Below, in pieces: positions 52,593-61,469 of a stretch of DNA of 64,000 nucleotides (position 1 is its first letter; every line of letters begins with the position of its first letter). This DNA is from JADFNB01 sp036397455 (GTDB taxonomy: Bacteria > Gemmatimonadota > Gemmatimonadetes > Gemmatimonadales > GWC2-71-9). The translations under genes were made by a program, and so were the position numbers. The notes beneath the pieces are model-generated. The model ran no database searches, was not told the DNA's origin, and saw only the letters and a program-made list of their open reading frames with translations. The stretch covers positions 62,001-126,000 of the forward strand of contig DASWIX010000080.1 of assembly GCA_036397455.1 (NCBI GenBank), read 5' to 3'.

Positions 52593-55500
52593 AGACCGGT
52601 CCGTCGGGCGCCATCGCCCAGCGTTTTCTGCGTTCGAAGTTGACGCCGTTGTTGATCGGGGCGTCGCTCGCGGCCGGTGTGGGTGGACTGCTCACCACAC
52701 CGCGTGAGGAGGAACCACAGATCCGGGTTCCGATGATCGACGTGGCCGTCGGTCTCCCCGGCGCCACGCCGCGCGAAGTCGAGCGCCGTGTGGTCGAGCC
52801 GCTCGAGCGCGCCATGTGGGAGATTAGCGGCGTCGAGTACGTCTACAGCGTGGCCCAGAGCGATGGCGCGCTCATCACCGCGCGGTTCGACGTGGGGACC
52901 GATCCCGAGTTGGCGCTCACCCGTCTTCACGGCAAGCTGCTGGCGAACGCGGCCGCGGCACCACCCGGCGCGACGCCACCGCTCGTGACGCTCCACGGAA
53001 TCAACGAGGTGCCGATTCTCACCCTGACGCTCTCGGGGGGAAGTGACGCCGGTGACGGGTATCTCCTGCGCCAGCAGGCGGTGGAACTCGCGGCCGAACT
53101 GAAGCGGATTCCTGACCTCGCCGAAACGTGGGTCGTCGGTGGCGCACCGCGCGAGGTGGCGGTGACGCTCGATCCACAGGCGCTGGCGGCGCGCGGCCTT
53201 TCGGCCGCGCACGTGCTGCAGGCGATCGGCGCGGCCAACGCCGAGCTGCCGACGGGCGACCTCGTGGCGGCGAACCGGAGCGTTCCCGTGCGTGTGGGAC
53301 ATCTGCTGCGGAGCCCCGACCAGGTGCGCGACGTCATCGTCGCGATCGCCGGCGGGCGCCCCATCCGGTTACGCGACGTGGCCACCGTCAGCGACGGCCC
53401 CGCCGAGCCGGACCAGTACGTGTCGTTTCTCGACACACACACCGGTGCGTTCGAGCCCGCGGTGACCATCGCGATCGCCAAGCGCGAGGGAACGAACGCC
53501 GCCGACCTTGCCGCGCTGGTGTTGGAGCGCGTGGACCAGTTGACGGGTCGGCTGGTGAGCAGCGACGTGCGTGTGACGGTGACCCGCGACTACGGCGAGA
53601 CCGCCACCGAGAAATCGCGCGAGCTGCTGATCCACATTCTGATCGCGACCCTGGGCGTGGCGCTCCTCGTGTGGCTCACCCTGGGCTGGCGGGAAGCGGT
53701 CGTGGTGCTCGTGGCCGTGCCGGTGACGCTGGCGTTGACGCTCCTGGTGTATCGCCTGTACGGGTACACGCTCAACCGGATCACGCTGTTTGCGCTCGTG
53801 TTCGCCATCGGCATCCTGGTGGACGACGCCATCGTGGTCGTCGAGAACATTGCGCGCCACCTGAAGCTGGGCGAGCGGCCTCGTGACGAGGCGGCGGTCG
53901 TCGCGGTCGACGAAGTCGGCAACCCCACGATTCTCGCGACGCTGACGGTCATCGCGGCGATCCTGCCGATGGCGTTCGTCTCGGGGCTCATGGGCCCATA
54001 CATGCGGCCCATTCCGGTCGGCGCGTCGGTGGCGATGCTGTTTTCGCTCGCCGTCGCGTTCATCGCGACGCCGTACCTTGCCGTCCGCCTGCTGAAGGCG
54101 CCTGTCGGGATCCCGCACGGCGCTCCGACGGCACACGAAGACCATCTGCCGTCGGGCCGTCTCGCCACGTGGTACGCGCGGGTGCTCGGCTCGCTGCTGT
54201 CCAGCACGCGGCGGCGGCGCTTCACGTATGCGGGGACGCTGGCGCTGCTCGTCTTGTCCGCGCTGCTGGTGCCGCTCAAGCTCGTCACGGTCAAGATGCT
54301 GCCGTTCGACAACAAGAGTGAGTTCCAGCTCATCGTGGACATGCCGGAGGGTACCACGCTCGAGCGCACCAACGAGGTGGCCCAGGCGCTCGCATTGGCG
54401 GTCGCGCGTGACGAGGCGGTACACGACGTCCAGACGTATGCCGGGGTGCCGGCGCCGTTCAACTTCAACGGCCTCGTGCGTCATTACTTCCTGCGGCGCG
54501 GCCCGACGGTGGCCGACGTGCAGGTCAACCTGGTGCCCAAACACGATCGCGTCGAGCAAAGTCACGCCATCGCGCTCCGGCTGCGTCCGGTGGTCGACTC
54601 GATCGCGCGCCGCTACGGCGCTGCGGTCAAGGTGGCGGAGATCCCCCCCGGCCCGCCGGTGCTTGCGACCCTCACCGCCGAGATCTATGGCCCGGACTAC
54701 GACGCACAGATCGACGCCGCGTCGCGGGTGCGCGGCGTCTTTTTGGCGACGGAGGGCATCGTCGACGTTGACTGGTCTGTCACCGCGCCCCACGCGCAGG
54801 TGCGTGCCGCGGTGATGCAGGCGGAGGCGGCGCAATCCGGTACCAATCCGCACGATGTCGCGCGCGCGATATCGGCGGCGCTGCACGGGGCGACGGCGGG
54901 ACTGCTGCACGACGATGGCGCCGCCGAGCCAGTGGCGATCCGGGTGCAACTGCCCGACTCCGCCTCCGCCACCGTGTGGGACCTGGCCGGCTTGCCCGTC
55001 CCGACCCCGTACGGGACCAGACGACTTGGGACGTTGGCGACGATCGACAGCGTCGCCGCGTTGACGCCGATTTTCCGGAAGAACCTGCGCCCGGTGGTCT
55101 ATGTGACCGCCGACGTGGCTGGTCGGCTCGAGAGCCCCGCGTACGCGATGCTCGCCATGCGGCGGGGCCTCGCGGGCGTCGAGGACGGGTTCCCCGTCTA
55201 CTATGCGGGCTCGCCCACGCTCACGGAACGGACGTTTCTCGTGTGGGACGGCGAGTGGCAGATCACGGTCGACGTGTTCCGCGACCTCGGCATCGCGTTC
55301 GCCGCGGTGCTGGTGCTGATCTACGTACTCGTGGTGGCCTGGTTCCAGTCGTTTACCGTACCGCTCGTCATCATGGCGCCGATTCCGCTCACGTTGATCG
55401 GCATCCTGCCCGCCCACGCGGCCGGCGGTGCGTTCTTCACCGCGACGTCGATGATCGGCATGATCGCGCTGTCGGGGATCATCGTGCGGAACTCGATCCT

Positions 55501-55747
55501 GCTCGTGGATTTCATTCAACTCGGCCTCGCCCGCGGTCGTTCGGTCGCCGACGCGGTCGTGGGCTCGGTTTTGGTGCGGGCCCGTCCGATCATCCTGACG
55601 GCCGCAGCCGTCGTGATCGGCGGGGTCGTGATGGTCGGCGATCCGATTTTCCAGGGGCTCGGCTTGGCGCTCATCAGTGGCGCCGTCGTGTCCACGGCGC
55701 TCACGCTGTTGGCTATTCCCTTGCTCTACTACGAGATGCACGCATGA
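52589..55747 (+). CDS. RND-family efflux pump (AcrB/HAE-like)
   Basis: A 1052-residue inner-membrane transporter with the RND layout: first transmembrane helix near residues 15-35, two large periplasmic loops, and helix groups near 330-500 and 860-1045. The proton-relay motif GILVDDAIVVVENIAR carries the conserved Asp pair in helix 4. AMWEISGVEYVYSVAQSDGA and IALSGIIVRNSILLVDFIQLG are typical. Heavy-metal-specific CzcA markers are not obvious, so the substrate (drug, metal or other) remains open. It is coupled by ATGA overlaps to the adaptor and PII-like genes. Confidence 0.92.
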   Translation: MKTGPSGAIAQRFLRSKLTPLLIGASLAAGVGGLLTTPREEEPQIRVPMIDVAVGLPGATPREVERRVVEPLERAMWEISGVEYVYSVAQSDGALITARFDVGTDPELALTRLHGKLLANAAAAPPGATPPLVTLHGINEVPILTLTLSGGSDAGDGYLLRQQAVELAAELKRIPDLAETWVVGGAPREVAVTLDPQALAARGLSAAHVLQAIGAANAELPTGDLVAANRSVPVRVGHLLRSPDQVRDVIVAIAGGRPIRLRDVATVSDGPAEPDQYVSFLDTHTGAFEPAVTIAIAKREGTNAADLAALVLERVDQLTGRLVSSDVRVTVTRDYGETATEKSRELLIHILIATLGVALLVWLTLGWREAVVVLVAVPVTLALTLLVYRLYGYTLNRITLFALVFAIGILVDDAIVVVENIARHLKLGERPRDEAAVVAVDEVGNPTILATLTVIAAILPMAFVSGLMGPYMRPIPVGASVAMLFSLAVAFIATPYLAVRLLKAPVGIPHGAPTAHEDHLPSGRLATWYARVLGSLLSSTRRRRFTYAGTLALLVLSALLVPLKLVTVKMLPFDNKSEFQLIVDMPEGTTLERTNEVAQALALAVARDEAVHDVQTYAGVPAPFNFNGLVRHYFLRRGPTVADVQVNLVPKHDRVEQSHAIALRLRPVVDSIARRYGAAVKVAEIPPGPPVLATLTAEIYGPDYDAQIDAASRVRGVFLATEGIVDVDWSVTAPHAQVRAAVMQAEAAQSGTNPHDVARAISAALHGATAGLLHDDGAAEPVAIRVQLPDSASATVWDLAGLPVPTPYGTRRLGTLATIDSVAALTPIFRKNLRPVVYVTADVAGRLESPAYAMLAMRRGLAGVEDGFPVYYAGSPTLTERTFLVWDGEWQITVDVFRDLGIAFAAVLVLIYVLVVAWFQSFTVPLVIMAPIPLTLIGILPAHAAGGAFFTATSMIGMIALSGIIVRNSILLVDFIQLGLARGRSVADAVVGSVLVRARPIILTAAAVVIGGVVMVGDPIFQGLGLALISGAVVSTALTLLAIPLLYYEMHA

Positions 55748-56034
55748 AACTCTTCCTGATCATTGTCGACGGCGATCACGCCGCCGACGTGCAGCGCCTG
55801 CTCGATGAATGCGAGCGGACCGGATACAGCGAGATCCCCACCGTGCTCGGCAAGGGTGCGACGGGGCGGAAACTCGGCACGCGGGCGTTTCCCGGATCGA
55901 GCACCCTCTATTTCGCCGCGGTCGACAGTGACTGCGCCGCGCGATTGCCGGAAGCGTTGCGGCGGCTGCGTGACCAGGGGGGCCGCGACGAGGGACTCAA
56001 AGTGTACGCATTAGACACCACGGAGGTCGTATGA
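55744..56034 (+). CDS. PII-like protein, RND-associated
   Basis: A 96-residue ferredoxin-fold-like protein (MKLFLIIVDGDHAADVQRLL, ERTGYSEIPTVLGKGATGRK, GSSTLYFAAVDSD) of the PII-like type that is known to neighbour metal efflux pumps (PII-NG type). The canonical PII T-loop uridylylation site is not seen. It overlaps the pump gene by 4 bp (ATGA) and the DUF2892 gene likewise, so it is a true member of the operon. It probably senses a small molecule and modulates the pump. Confidence 0.8.
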   Translation: MKLFLIIVDGDHAADVQRLLDECERTGYSEIPTVLGKGATGRKLGTRAFPGSSTLYFAAVDSDCAARLPEALRRLRDQGGRDEGLKVYALDTTEVV

Positions 56035-56231
56035 AGATGCATTACCTCATTCGCCGGATTGCCGGCGTGTTCGTGTTAGGGTCGCTCGCGCTGGGCTATT
56101 GGGTGAGCCCCTCTTGGTACCTGTTCACGGCGTTCGTGGGGCTGAACCTCATGCAGTCGAGCTTCACGCGGTGGTGCCTGATGGAGGACATGCTACGGAA
56201 AGTCGGGATCGGAACAACGCGCCCTTCGTAG
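56031..56231 (+). CDS. DUF2892 small membrane protein
   Basis: A 66-residue protein of the DUF2892 (YgaP-like) type: RRIAGVFVLGSLALGYWVSP, YLFTAFVGLNLMQSSFTRWCLMEDML, giving two transmembrane helices and the family's conserved Cys near the end. Its function is unknown. It is coupled to the PII-like gene by a 4-bp overlap and ends the efflux operon, with the convergent alkaline phosphatase gene 6 bp away. Confidence 0.82.
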   Translation: MKMHYLIRRIAGVFVLGSLALGYWVSPSWYLFTAFVGLNLMQSSFTRWCLMEDMLRKVGIGTTRPS

Positions 56232-56237
56232 GTCGGT

Positions 56238-57341
56238 CTAGCGTTCGTGTCCGGTGGGACGGACCTCGCCTCGCACGATCGCCAGCAGGTGCCGCCCCAC
56301 GTCGTCGTTCCGGATGAACCCGCCGAACATCTGCGCGCCCGGACCGATCGCAAAGATCGGCACCGGCTCCGCGGTGTGCCCGGTCGTGTGATAGTACAAC
56401 GCGATGTCCCCCGGTTCGCCGGTATAGTCTCCGCGCACGGACAAGCCGCCCGTCTCGTGATCCGCCGTCACCACGATCAGCGTCTCCGGGTGGTCCTCCC
56501 GGTAGCGCAAGGCGGTCTGGATGGCGTCGTCCAGCGCGAGCATCTCCCGCGTGAGCGTGTCGATGCCTGCGTTCCGGTGGGCCTGGGTGTCGGTTTCTTC
56601 CTGTTCCACCAGGAGCAGGAACCCATCCGGATCGCGACCGAGTACGTGCAGTGCGGCATCGGTCAGCCCGGCCAGCGACGGGTCCCGTTCCGGGGCGAGG
56701 GGGAGGTCGCCGTCGGTGAACAAGCCGAGCAGGCGATCGGTGTGCGACAGGTCGAGCGCGCGCAGGGCGTCAGCGGTCGTGACGTAGGTGTACCCGTTCC
56801 GGATGGCGGAGCCGTCGGCCCGCCCCCGTCCGAAACTCCCCGACAGGATCGCTCGTCCGCCGCCGAGCATCACCTCCGGTTGAAACCGCGCATAGTCGGC
56901 GAAGATCATCGGCCAGTCGCGGCGGGTACGCGAATGGGTGATGAAGGCGGCGGGAGTAGCGTCCACGATGGAGGTCGTCGTGATCAGACCTGTCGCACGA
57001 CCATGGGCCCGAGCCGCCTCAAAGGCCGTTTCGTGCGGCTGGCCGTTGCGGTCGACGCCGAGCGCGCCCCGCGACGTGCGCACGCCGATCGCGAGCGCTG
57101 TGGCCGCCGCCGCGCTGCCGGTGACCACGTGATCCGCTCCTTGCGTGTCGACCAGGCCGGCCACCGGGAACTGCATCACGGCCGGACGCTCCAGCGCCCA
57201 GGACGCGATCCCCCAGTGCCCGGCCCCTGCGCCGTCGGCGACGAACAGGATGACGCGAACAGGTGCCGCGCGGTCTTGCGCCGCGACGTGGCCAGGCACC
57301 GTCAGGCGCATCGCCAAGAGGATCAGCAGAGTCGTTCGCAT
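56238..57341 (-). CDS. Alkaline phosphatase (PhoA family), secreted
   Basis: About 367 residues from ATG 57341, with signal peptide (LILLAMRLTVPGHVAAQ). Metal and catalytic motifs: FVADGAGAGHWG, the phospho-Ser region VTGSAAAATALAIG, VDATPAAFITHS, EETDTQAHRNAG, TADHETGG and HTTGHTAEPVP. Where E. coli PhoA reads DSA at the phospho-serine, this one has GSA. It removes phosphate from extracytoplasmic phosphomonoesters. Two bp downstream of the DinB-like gene, so probably co-transcribed. Confidence 0.9.
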   Translation of the reverse strand: MRTTLLILLAMRLTVPGHVAAQDRAAPVRVILFVADGAGAGHWGIASWALERPAVMQFPVAGLVDTQGADHVVTGSAAAATALAIGVRTSRGALGVDRNGQPHETAFEAARAHGRATGLITTTSIVDATPAAFITHSRTRRDWPMIFADYARFQPEVMLGGGRAILSGSFGRGRADGSAIRNGYTYVTTADALRALDLSHTDRLLGLFTDGDLPLAPERDPSLAGLTDAALHVLGRDPDGFLLLVEQEETDTQAHRNAGIDTLTREMLALDDAIQTALRYREDHPETLIVVTADHETGGLSVRGDYTGEPGDIALYYHTTGHTAEPVPIFAIGPGAQMFGGFIRNDDVGRHLLAIVRGEVRPTGHER

Positions 57342-57343
57342 GG

Positions 57344-57880
57344 TCACGGCCTCGACCACGGCGGGGCGACGCCGTTCATCCTGGCGTAGGCGACGGATTG
57401 CCCGACGTGTTCGTTCATGTGCGCCACCAACTGAAACATGACCGACCAGGGCGGCACGTCCCGTCCGTATTGGCGCGTCATGCGCACCAGGTCTTCGCCC
57501 TGCATCGCCGCCAGGTGGCGGCGCGTGTACTCGATCGAGGCCGCGACCATGGCTTGCACCGTGGCCTTGTCGGTGACGGCTTCCATCGTGTCCATGTCGA
57601 CGTCGTCGGGCAGCGGCATGCCGAGGTTCTCGCTCAGGTACAGATAGTTGTATCGCGCGATATGCATGAAGACCTGTGCCACCGGCATGACGCCTTCCAT
57701 CGGGCTCCAGGTGTACAGGTCCGCGGGCATCGCCTCGGCGAGTTGGGTGATCTTGCGGCTGGATCCCTCGAAATGGCGCAGCGCTTCGTCACGGAACGCG
57801 GCCGGCGTGTTCTGCGCCGCCGCGGGTGCGGCGAGGAGAAGGGTCGACAACGGGATCGCGGTGTGGTAGAGGCGGCGCAT
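57344..57880 (-). CDS. DinB-like four-helix protein, secreted
   Basis: About 178 residues from ATG 57880 with a signal peptide (IPLSTLLLAAPAAAQ). The mature part fits the DinB/DUF664 helical bundle: AALRDEALRHFEG-type helix, the metal-type His positions in VFMHIARYNYLYL, and MFQLVAHMNEHVGQSVAYAR. Such proteins are often metal-binding thiol transferase relatives. Its stop lies 2 bp before the alkaline phosphatase start, so the two are probably one operon. Confidence 0.82.
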   Translation of the reverse strand: MRRLYHTAIPLSTLLLAAPAAAQNTPAAFRDEALRHFEGSSRKITQLAEAMPADLYTWSPMEGVMPVAQVFMHIARYNYLYLSENLGMPLPDDVDMDTMEAVTDKATVQAMVAASIEYTRRHLAAMQGEDLVRMTRQYGRDVPPWSVMFQLVAHMNEHVGQSVAYARMNGVAPPWSRP

Positions 57881-58002
57881 GACGGTTCTCCACAGTATGG
57901 AAACGATCGGCGGACCGGGGGCTCCCACAATGTAGCACCGGCCGCCCATCGTCGAGAGTCGGGACCTGGCCCCGCCGATGCACGAGATCTATCGTAGTCG
58001 GT

Positions 58003-58311
58003 ATGGGGATACTGCTGCTGCTGATCGGTGTGCTCGCGGCGGCGTCGGGTGCGCTGAAACTTCGTGTTCGCGCGCGGGCGGTGCATGACGTGACGCGCCT
58101 CGCCGCCACGGAGGTCGTGATGGGAGCGCTGACGGTCCTCGGGTCGGGGATGGGACTCGCGCGCATACGGCCGGTCGCCTGGACCGTGGTGGTCGCCGTG
58201 TTGGGGCTCATGTTCCTTTCGGGGGTCGTGCACGTCCGTACCACCGTGCGCCGTATCGCCGAACGGGAGGCGTCGGAGGACGAGCGACTGCGGCGCCGCC
58301 TGCAGGTCTGA
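58003..58311 (+). CDS. Small membrane protein, unknown
   Basis: A 102-residue protein with about three hydrophobic segments (ILLLLIGVLAAASGALKL, TEVVMGALTVLGSGMGLA, AWTVVVAVLGLMFLSGVV) and a basic, cytoplasmic C-terminus (RRIAEREASEDERLRRRL). No family recognised. It is not obviously linked to its neighbours. Confidence 0.65.
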   Translation: MGILLLLIGVLAAASGALKLRVRARAVHDVTRLAATEVVMGALTVLGSGMGLARIRPVAWTVVVAVLGLMFLSGVVHVRTTVRRIAEREASEDERLRRRLQV

Positions 58312-58348
58312 GACGGCAGGCCGGGCGGTCCTTCCAATCGGCGGCCCC

Positions 58349-58373
58349 GGAGGACACCTTTGCGTCGTCCTCC
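58349..58373 (+). other. Hairpin between two plus-strand genes
   Basis: GGAGGAC (58349-58355) and GTCCTCC (58367-58373) form a 7-bp stem with an 11-base loop just upstream of the amidohydrolase ribosome site (AGGAG). No T-run follows. It could be a terminator-like or leader structure. Confidence 0.3.
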
Positions 58374-58388
58374 CAGGAGCGTGTTTCC

Positions 58389-59783
58389 GTGATCCGATTG
58401 GTCATGTCGGTCCTGCTCACCACCGCCATCCCGCCGGCCGCGCAGCAGCAACGCGCGGCTTCCCAGGTAATCGCCGGGGGCACCCTGATCGACGGGACGG
58501 GCGCAGCCCCGATTGCCGACGCGGTCGTGGTGGTGCAGGACGGGCGGATCGCCTGCGTGGGTCCTCGCGGGTCGTGTGCCATACCTGACAACGCCCGCAT
58601 GGTGGATGTGACCGGCAAGTGGATCACCCCCGGCCTGGTCGACGCCCACGTCCACTTCTCGCAGACCGGGTGGGTCGATGGCCGGCCCGATGCGCTGGAC
58701 CTCCGGGCGAACCATCCGTACGAGCGTACCGCCGCCATGCTGCACGATCATCCGGAACGGTTCTTTCAGTCCTACCTGTGCAGCGGTGTGACCTCGGTGT
58801 TCGACGTTGGCGGCTATCCGTGGACGTGGGACCTGCAGCGGCGCACGGCCGGTCGCGGAGACGCCCCGTTGGTGCGGGCGGCGGGTCCGCTGCTGTCGAC
58901 GATCGATTTCTGGCTCAACCTGCCGGGGCACCGCCAGTTCATCGCCATGGCGGACGAAGCGACCGTCCGACAGACCGTGCGCGCGCACGTAGCCTGGGGA
59001 GCCGCGGCCATCAAGATCTGGTATATCATGCGTCCCGGGGTCGACACCGCGCGCGTGTCGGCGCTGGTGCATGCGACCGGTGACGAAGCCCGTGCGCGCG
59101 GCGTGCCGCTCATCGTGCACGCCACCGGTCTCTGGGAAGCGAAGGACGCGGTGCGCGCGGGCGCGCGGCTGCTCGTGCATTCGGTCTTCAACGAACCGGT
59201 CGATGACGAGTTTCTCGCGCTGGCACGAGAGCATGATACCATCTACACGCCAACCCTGACGGTGCGCGACGGGTATCGGCAGGTTCGCGTGCGGCAGATC
59301 GAACGCGGCCCGCAGCCGTTCGCCTGCGTCGATCCGATCACGCTGGCCAACGTGCTCGCGACCGACACCGTGCCGTTTCTCCCTGAGAGCGCCGCGCCCG
59401 ACCGCGAGGCCGCGCGCGCGGCGTCGATGCAGGGACTCAGGTTGGCCCAGGAGAACCTGGCGCGGGTGCATGCCGCGGGGATCAGCGTCGTGATGGGTAC
59501 CGACGCCGGCAATCCACTGACGCTGCACGGCGCGTCGGTGTTCATGGAGATGGAAGCGATGCAGCGGGCGGGGATGACGTCGATGGAGGTACTGGTTGCG
59601 TCGACGCGCAACGGCGCGCGCGCGCTCGGCGTCGCGGATATCGGGACCGTGGAACCGGGTAACGTCGCGGATCTGCTGGTGGTCGATGCCGATCCGACGC
59701 GGGATATCGCGGCGATGCGACGGATCGCCTTGGTCATGCGCGCGGGGCGGATTCACCAACGGCGTGACCTGGAATTTCGCTAG
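58389..59783 (+). CDS. Secreted amidohydrolase (imidazolonepropionase-like)
   Basis: A 464-residue protein from GTG 58389 with a signal peptide (LVMSVLLTTAIPPAAQ). The amidohydrolase core is clear: GLVDAHVHFSQTG (His-x-His), Lys/Trp region AAIKIWYIM, VHATGLWEAKDAVRAG (His), SVFNEPV, and GTDAGNPLTLHGAS (Asp). The substrate is not known; the imidazolonepropionase-like group also includes prolidase- and cyclase-like enzymes. Ribosome site AGGAG lies 8 bp upstream. Confidence 0.9.
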   Translation: MIRLVMSVLLTTAIPPAAQQQRAASQVIAGGTLIDGTGAAPIADAVVVVQDGRIACVGPRGSCAIPDNARMVDVTGKWITPGLVDAHVHFSQTGWVDGRPDALDLRANHPYERTAAMLHDHPERFFQSYLCSGVTSVFDVGGYPWTWDLQRRTAGRGDAPLVRAAGPLLSTIDFWLNLPGHRQFIAMADEATVRQTVRAHVAWGAAAIKIWYIMRPGVDTARVSALVHATGDEARARGVPLIVHATGLWEAKDAVRAGARLLVHSVFNEPVDDEFLALAREHDTIYTPTLTVRDGYRQVRVRQIERGPQPFACVDPITLANVLATDTVPFLPESAAPDREAARAASMQGLRLAQENLARVHAAGISVVMGTDAGNPLTLHGASVFMEMEAMQRAGMTSMEVLVASTRNGARALGVADIGTVEPGNVADLLVVDADPTRDIAAMRRIALVMRAGRIHQRRDLEFR

Positions 59784-59824
59784 CGCCAGAGGATGCCGGC
59801 CGACCCACGTCGACGGAGGCCGAG

Positions 59825-61432
59825 GTGACGGACGATCTGAAACGGGCACGGGGCTATCGCGACCTCTTGAGCGGGGCCGAGTCGACCGGTCCCTACGAGT
59901 ACGCCGGTATCTTCCCAACCGAGACCTGGCGGCAACGCCGGCTTGCCAAACGCAAATTCAAGCTGCTGCGCCGGATTGACGGCGCCCTGCGAGCCATGCT
60001 GGCCGAGGGCGAGCGCGCCTTCTTCCTGACACGGGGCAGTCTCATCTCATTCTGGGAATCGTATTTCATGGGTTGGGCGCTGTACTACGTCGCCCGGCGC
60101 GCGATCGTGGTAACCAATCGGCGGATCCTGCTCCTTCAGATCGACAGGCGTGGGCGGCCACGCGCGGTGCGCGCCCAGATCGCGTTCGGCGCCGTCGAGA
60201 AGTTGACGTTGTCGTGGCTCGGGAATGTGACGATCCGATTCCGCGACGGCACCAGCCGGGTCGTTGCCTATGTGCCCAAACCGGATCGCGTGTACCTGCG
60301 TGACCTGGTCGAGCGGCTTGCCCGATCCGTTCCTGCCACCACGGGATCGATCGAGGATCTCTGCCCGCATTGCTTCGCGACCGCGGACCGTGACGCCGCC
60401 GCCTGCCCGGCCTGTGGTGGGCCGTTCAAGTCCGCGAGCCATGCGGCATGGCTTTCGTTCGTGTTCCCGGGCGCCGGTGACCTGTACCTCGGCCACCGCG
60501 GCTCTGCCGCGTTCGAGCTGTTCTTTGCCGTGATCCTCTGGCTGGGCGTCGTGCTGGTTGCGTGGGATCCGGCTCTGGGGGCTGCGGAGTTTGGGCTGGG
60601 CCTTGTGGTAGTGGTGCTCATGCATCTGGGGGACGCCGTCGCGACGCGGGCGGTAGCGCGTCGTGGGATACACCCGGCCGCCGCGCCGGGCGGGACCGTC
60701 AGGCGGTTCCTGCTTGCCGGCGTGATTCCCGCGGCCTTTCTGGTGTCGTCGCTGTCCCCGCTTGCGGCGAAGCGGGGACTCTCCCCGGCGGACACGGTCG
60801 TGACCGGTGCCGCGATGCCCGACAGGCACCTCGCGGCGATCCGCCGCGCCGGGTACGTCGAGGAAGGTGAGGAGATCCTGCTGTTCTATTCCGCCGGCGC
60901 GTCGTCCATTCTCGAAGACGGCAACCTCCTGACCGACCGCCGCGTGGCCGCGTATACGGTCGAGCAGGGTCAATCGTTCTATCAGGCCACGCCGTTCGGG
61001 AACATCATCGACCTGCAGTTGCAACCGTGGCCGCCGTCGCCGGGGCTCAGTGCGCTTGTCGTCGTGCCCGGCGCGGGCGACGCGTTTCTCCTCCTGCTAC
61101 CGGTGGCGGGAGCGCAGCACGAGGCCTTCGTTGACGAAGTGGATCAACGGTGGCGGGCGGCGCGCGAGGCGATCGACGAGGGCGTGTGGTACGACGGCGG
61201 TCCCGGGATCACGATCGACCAGGCCATCGTGATTCGGGGGCTCGCCCCGGACGAAGAACCGCTGGCGGCCGAACTGCGCTGGCTGATGATCTGGTTCGGC
61301 CGGGAGCGTACCGATTGGAGCATGGGGTCGCCTGAACGAATGACACCGGACGATCGCCTGATCGACCGGTTCGTCATCACCACGCAGGGCGAATCGCAGA
61401 CCCTCTATTTCGACGTGACCGGCCACCGCTGA
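59825..61432 (+). CDS. Membrane protein with PH-like domain and zinc ribbon
   Basis: A 535-residue protein of unknown function. Residues about 60-165 look like a bacterial PH-type domain (RRAIVVTNRRILLLQIDRRG). A zinc ribbon follows (CPHCFATADRDAAACPACGG, about 178-198), then three to four transmembrane helices (about 215-335). The rest is soluble, ending in FDVTGHR. The combination of PH domain, rubredoxin-like ribbon and membrane segments suggests a scaffold or envelope protein. The start is GTG at 59825; no clear partner gene. Confidence 0.75.
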   Translation: MTDDLKRARGYRDLLSGAESTGPYEYAGIFPTETWRQRRLAKRKFKLLRRIDGALRAMLAEGERAFFLTRGSLISFWESYFMGWALYYVARRAIVVTNRRILLLQIDRRGRPRAVRAQIAFGAVEKLTLSWLGNVTIRFRDGTSRVVAYVPKPDRVYLRDLVERLARSVPATTGSIEDLCPHCFATADRDAAACPACGGPFKSASHAAWLSFVFPGAGDLYLGHRGSAAFELFFAVILWLGVVLVAWDPALGAAEFGLGLVVVVLMHLGDAVATRAVARRGIHPAAAPGGTVRRFLLAGVIPAAFLVSSLSPLAAKRGLSPADTVVTGAAMPDRHLAAIRRAGYVEEGEEILLFYSAGASSILEDGNLLTDRRVAAYTVEQGQSFYQATPFGNIIDLQLQPWPPSPGLSALVVVPGAGDAFLLLLPVAGAQHEAFVDEVDQRWRAAREAIDEGVWYDGGPGITIDQAIVIRGLAPDEEPLAAELRWLMIWFGRERTDWSMGSPERMTPDDRLIDRFVITTQGESQTLYFDVTGHR

Positions 61433-61469
61433 GCGGCGTCCCGGGCGCCGTGCCTCTTGGTGCTGCCCG

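Noticed and set aside
53369..55741. 790-codon open frame antisense to the RND pump
   Set aside because: Composition is rich in Arg, His, Asp and Gln as expected from antisense translation, and the sense strand carries clear RND motifs.
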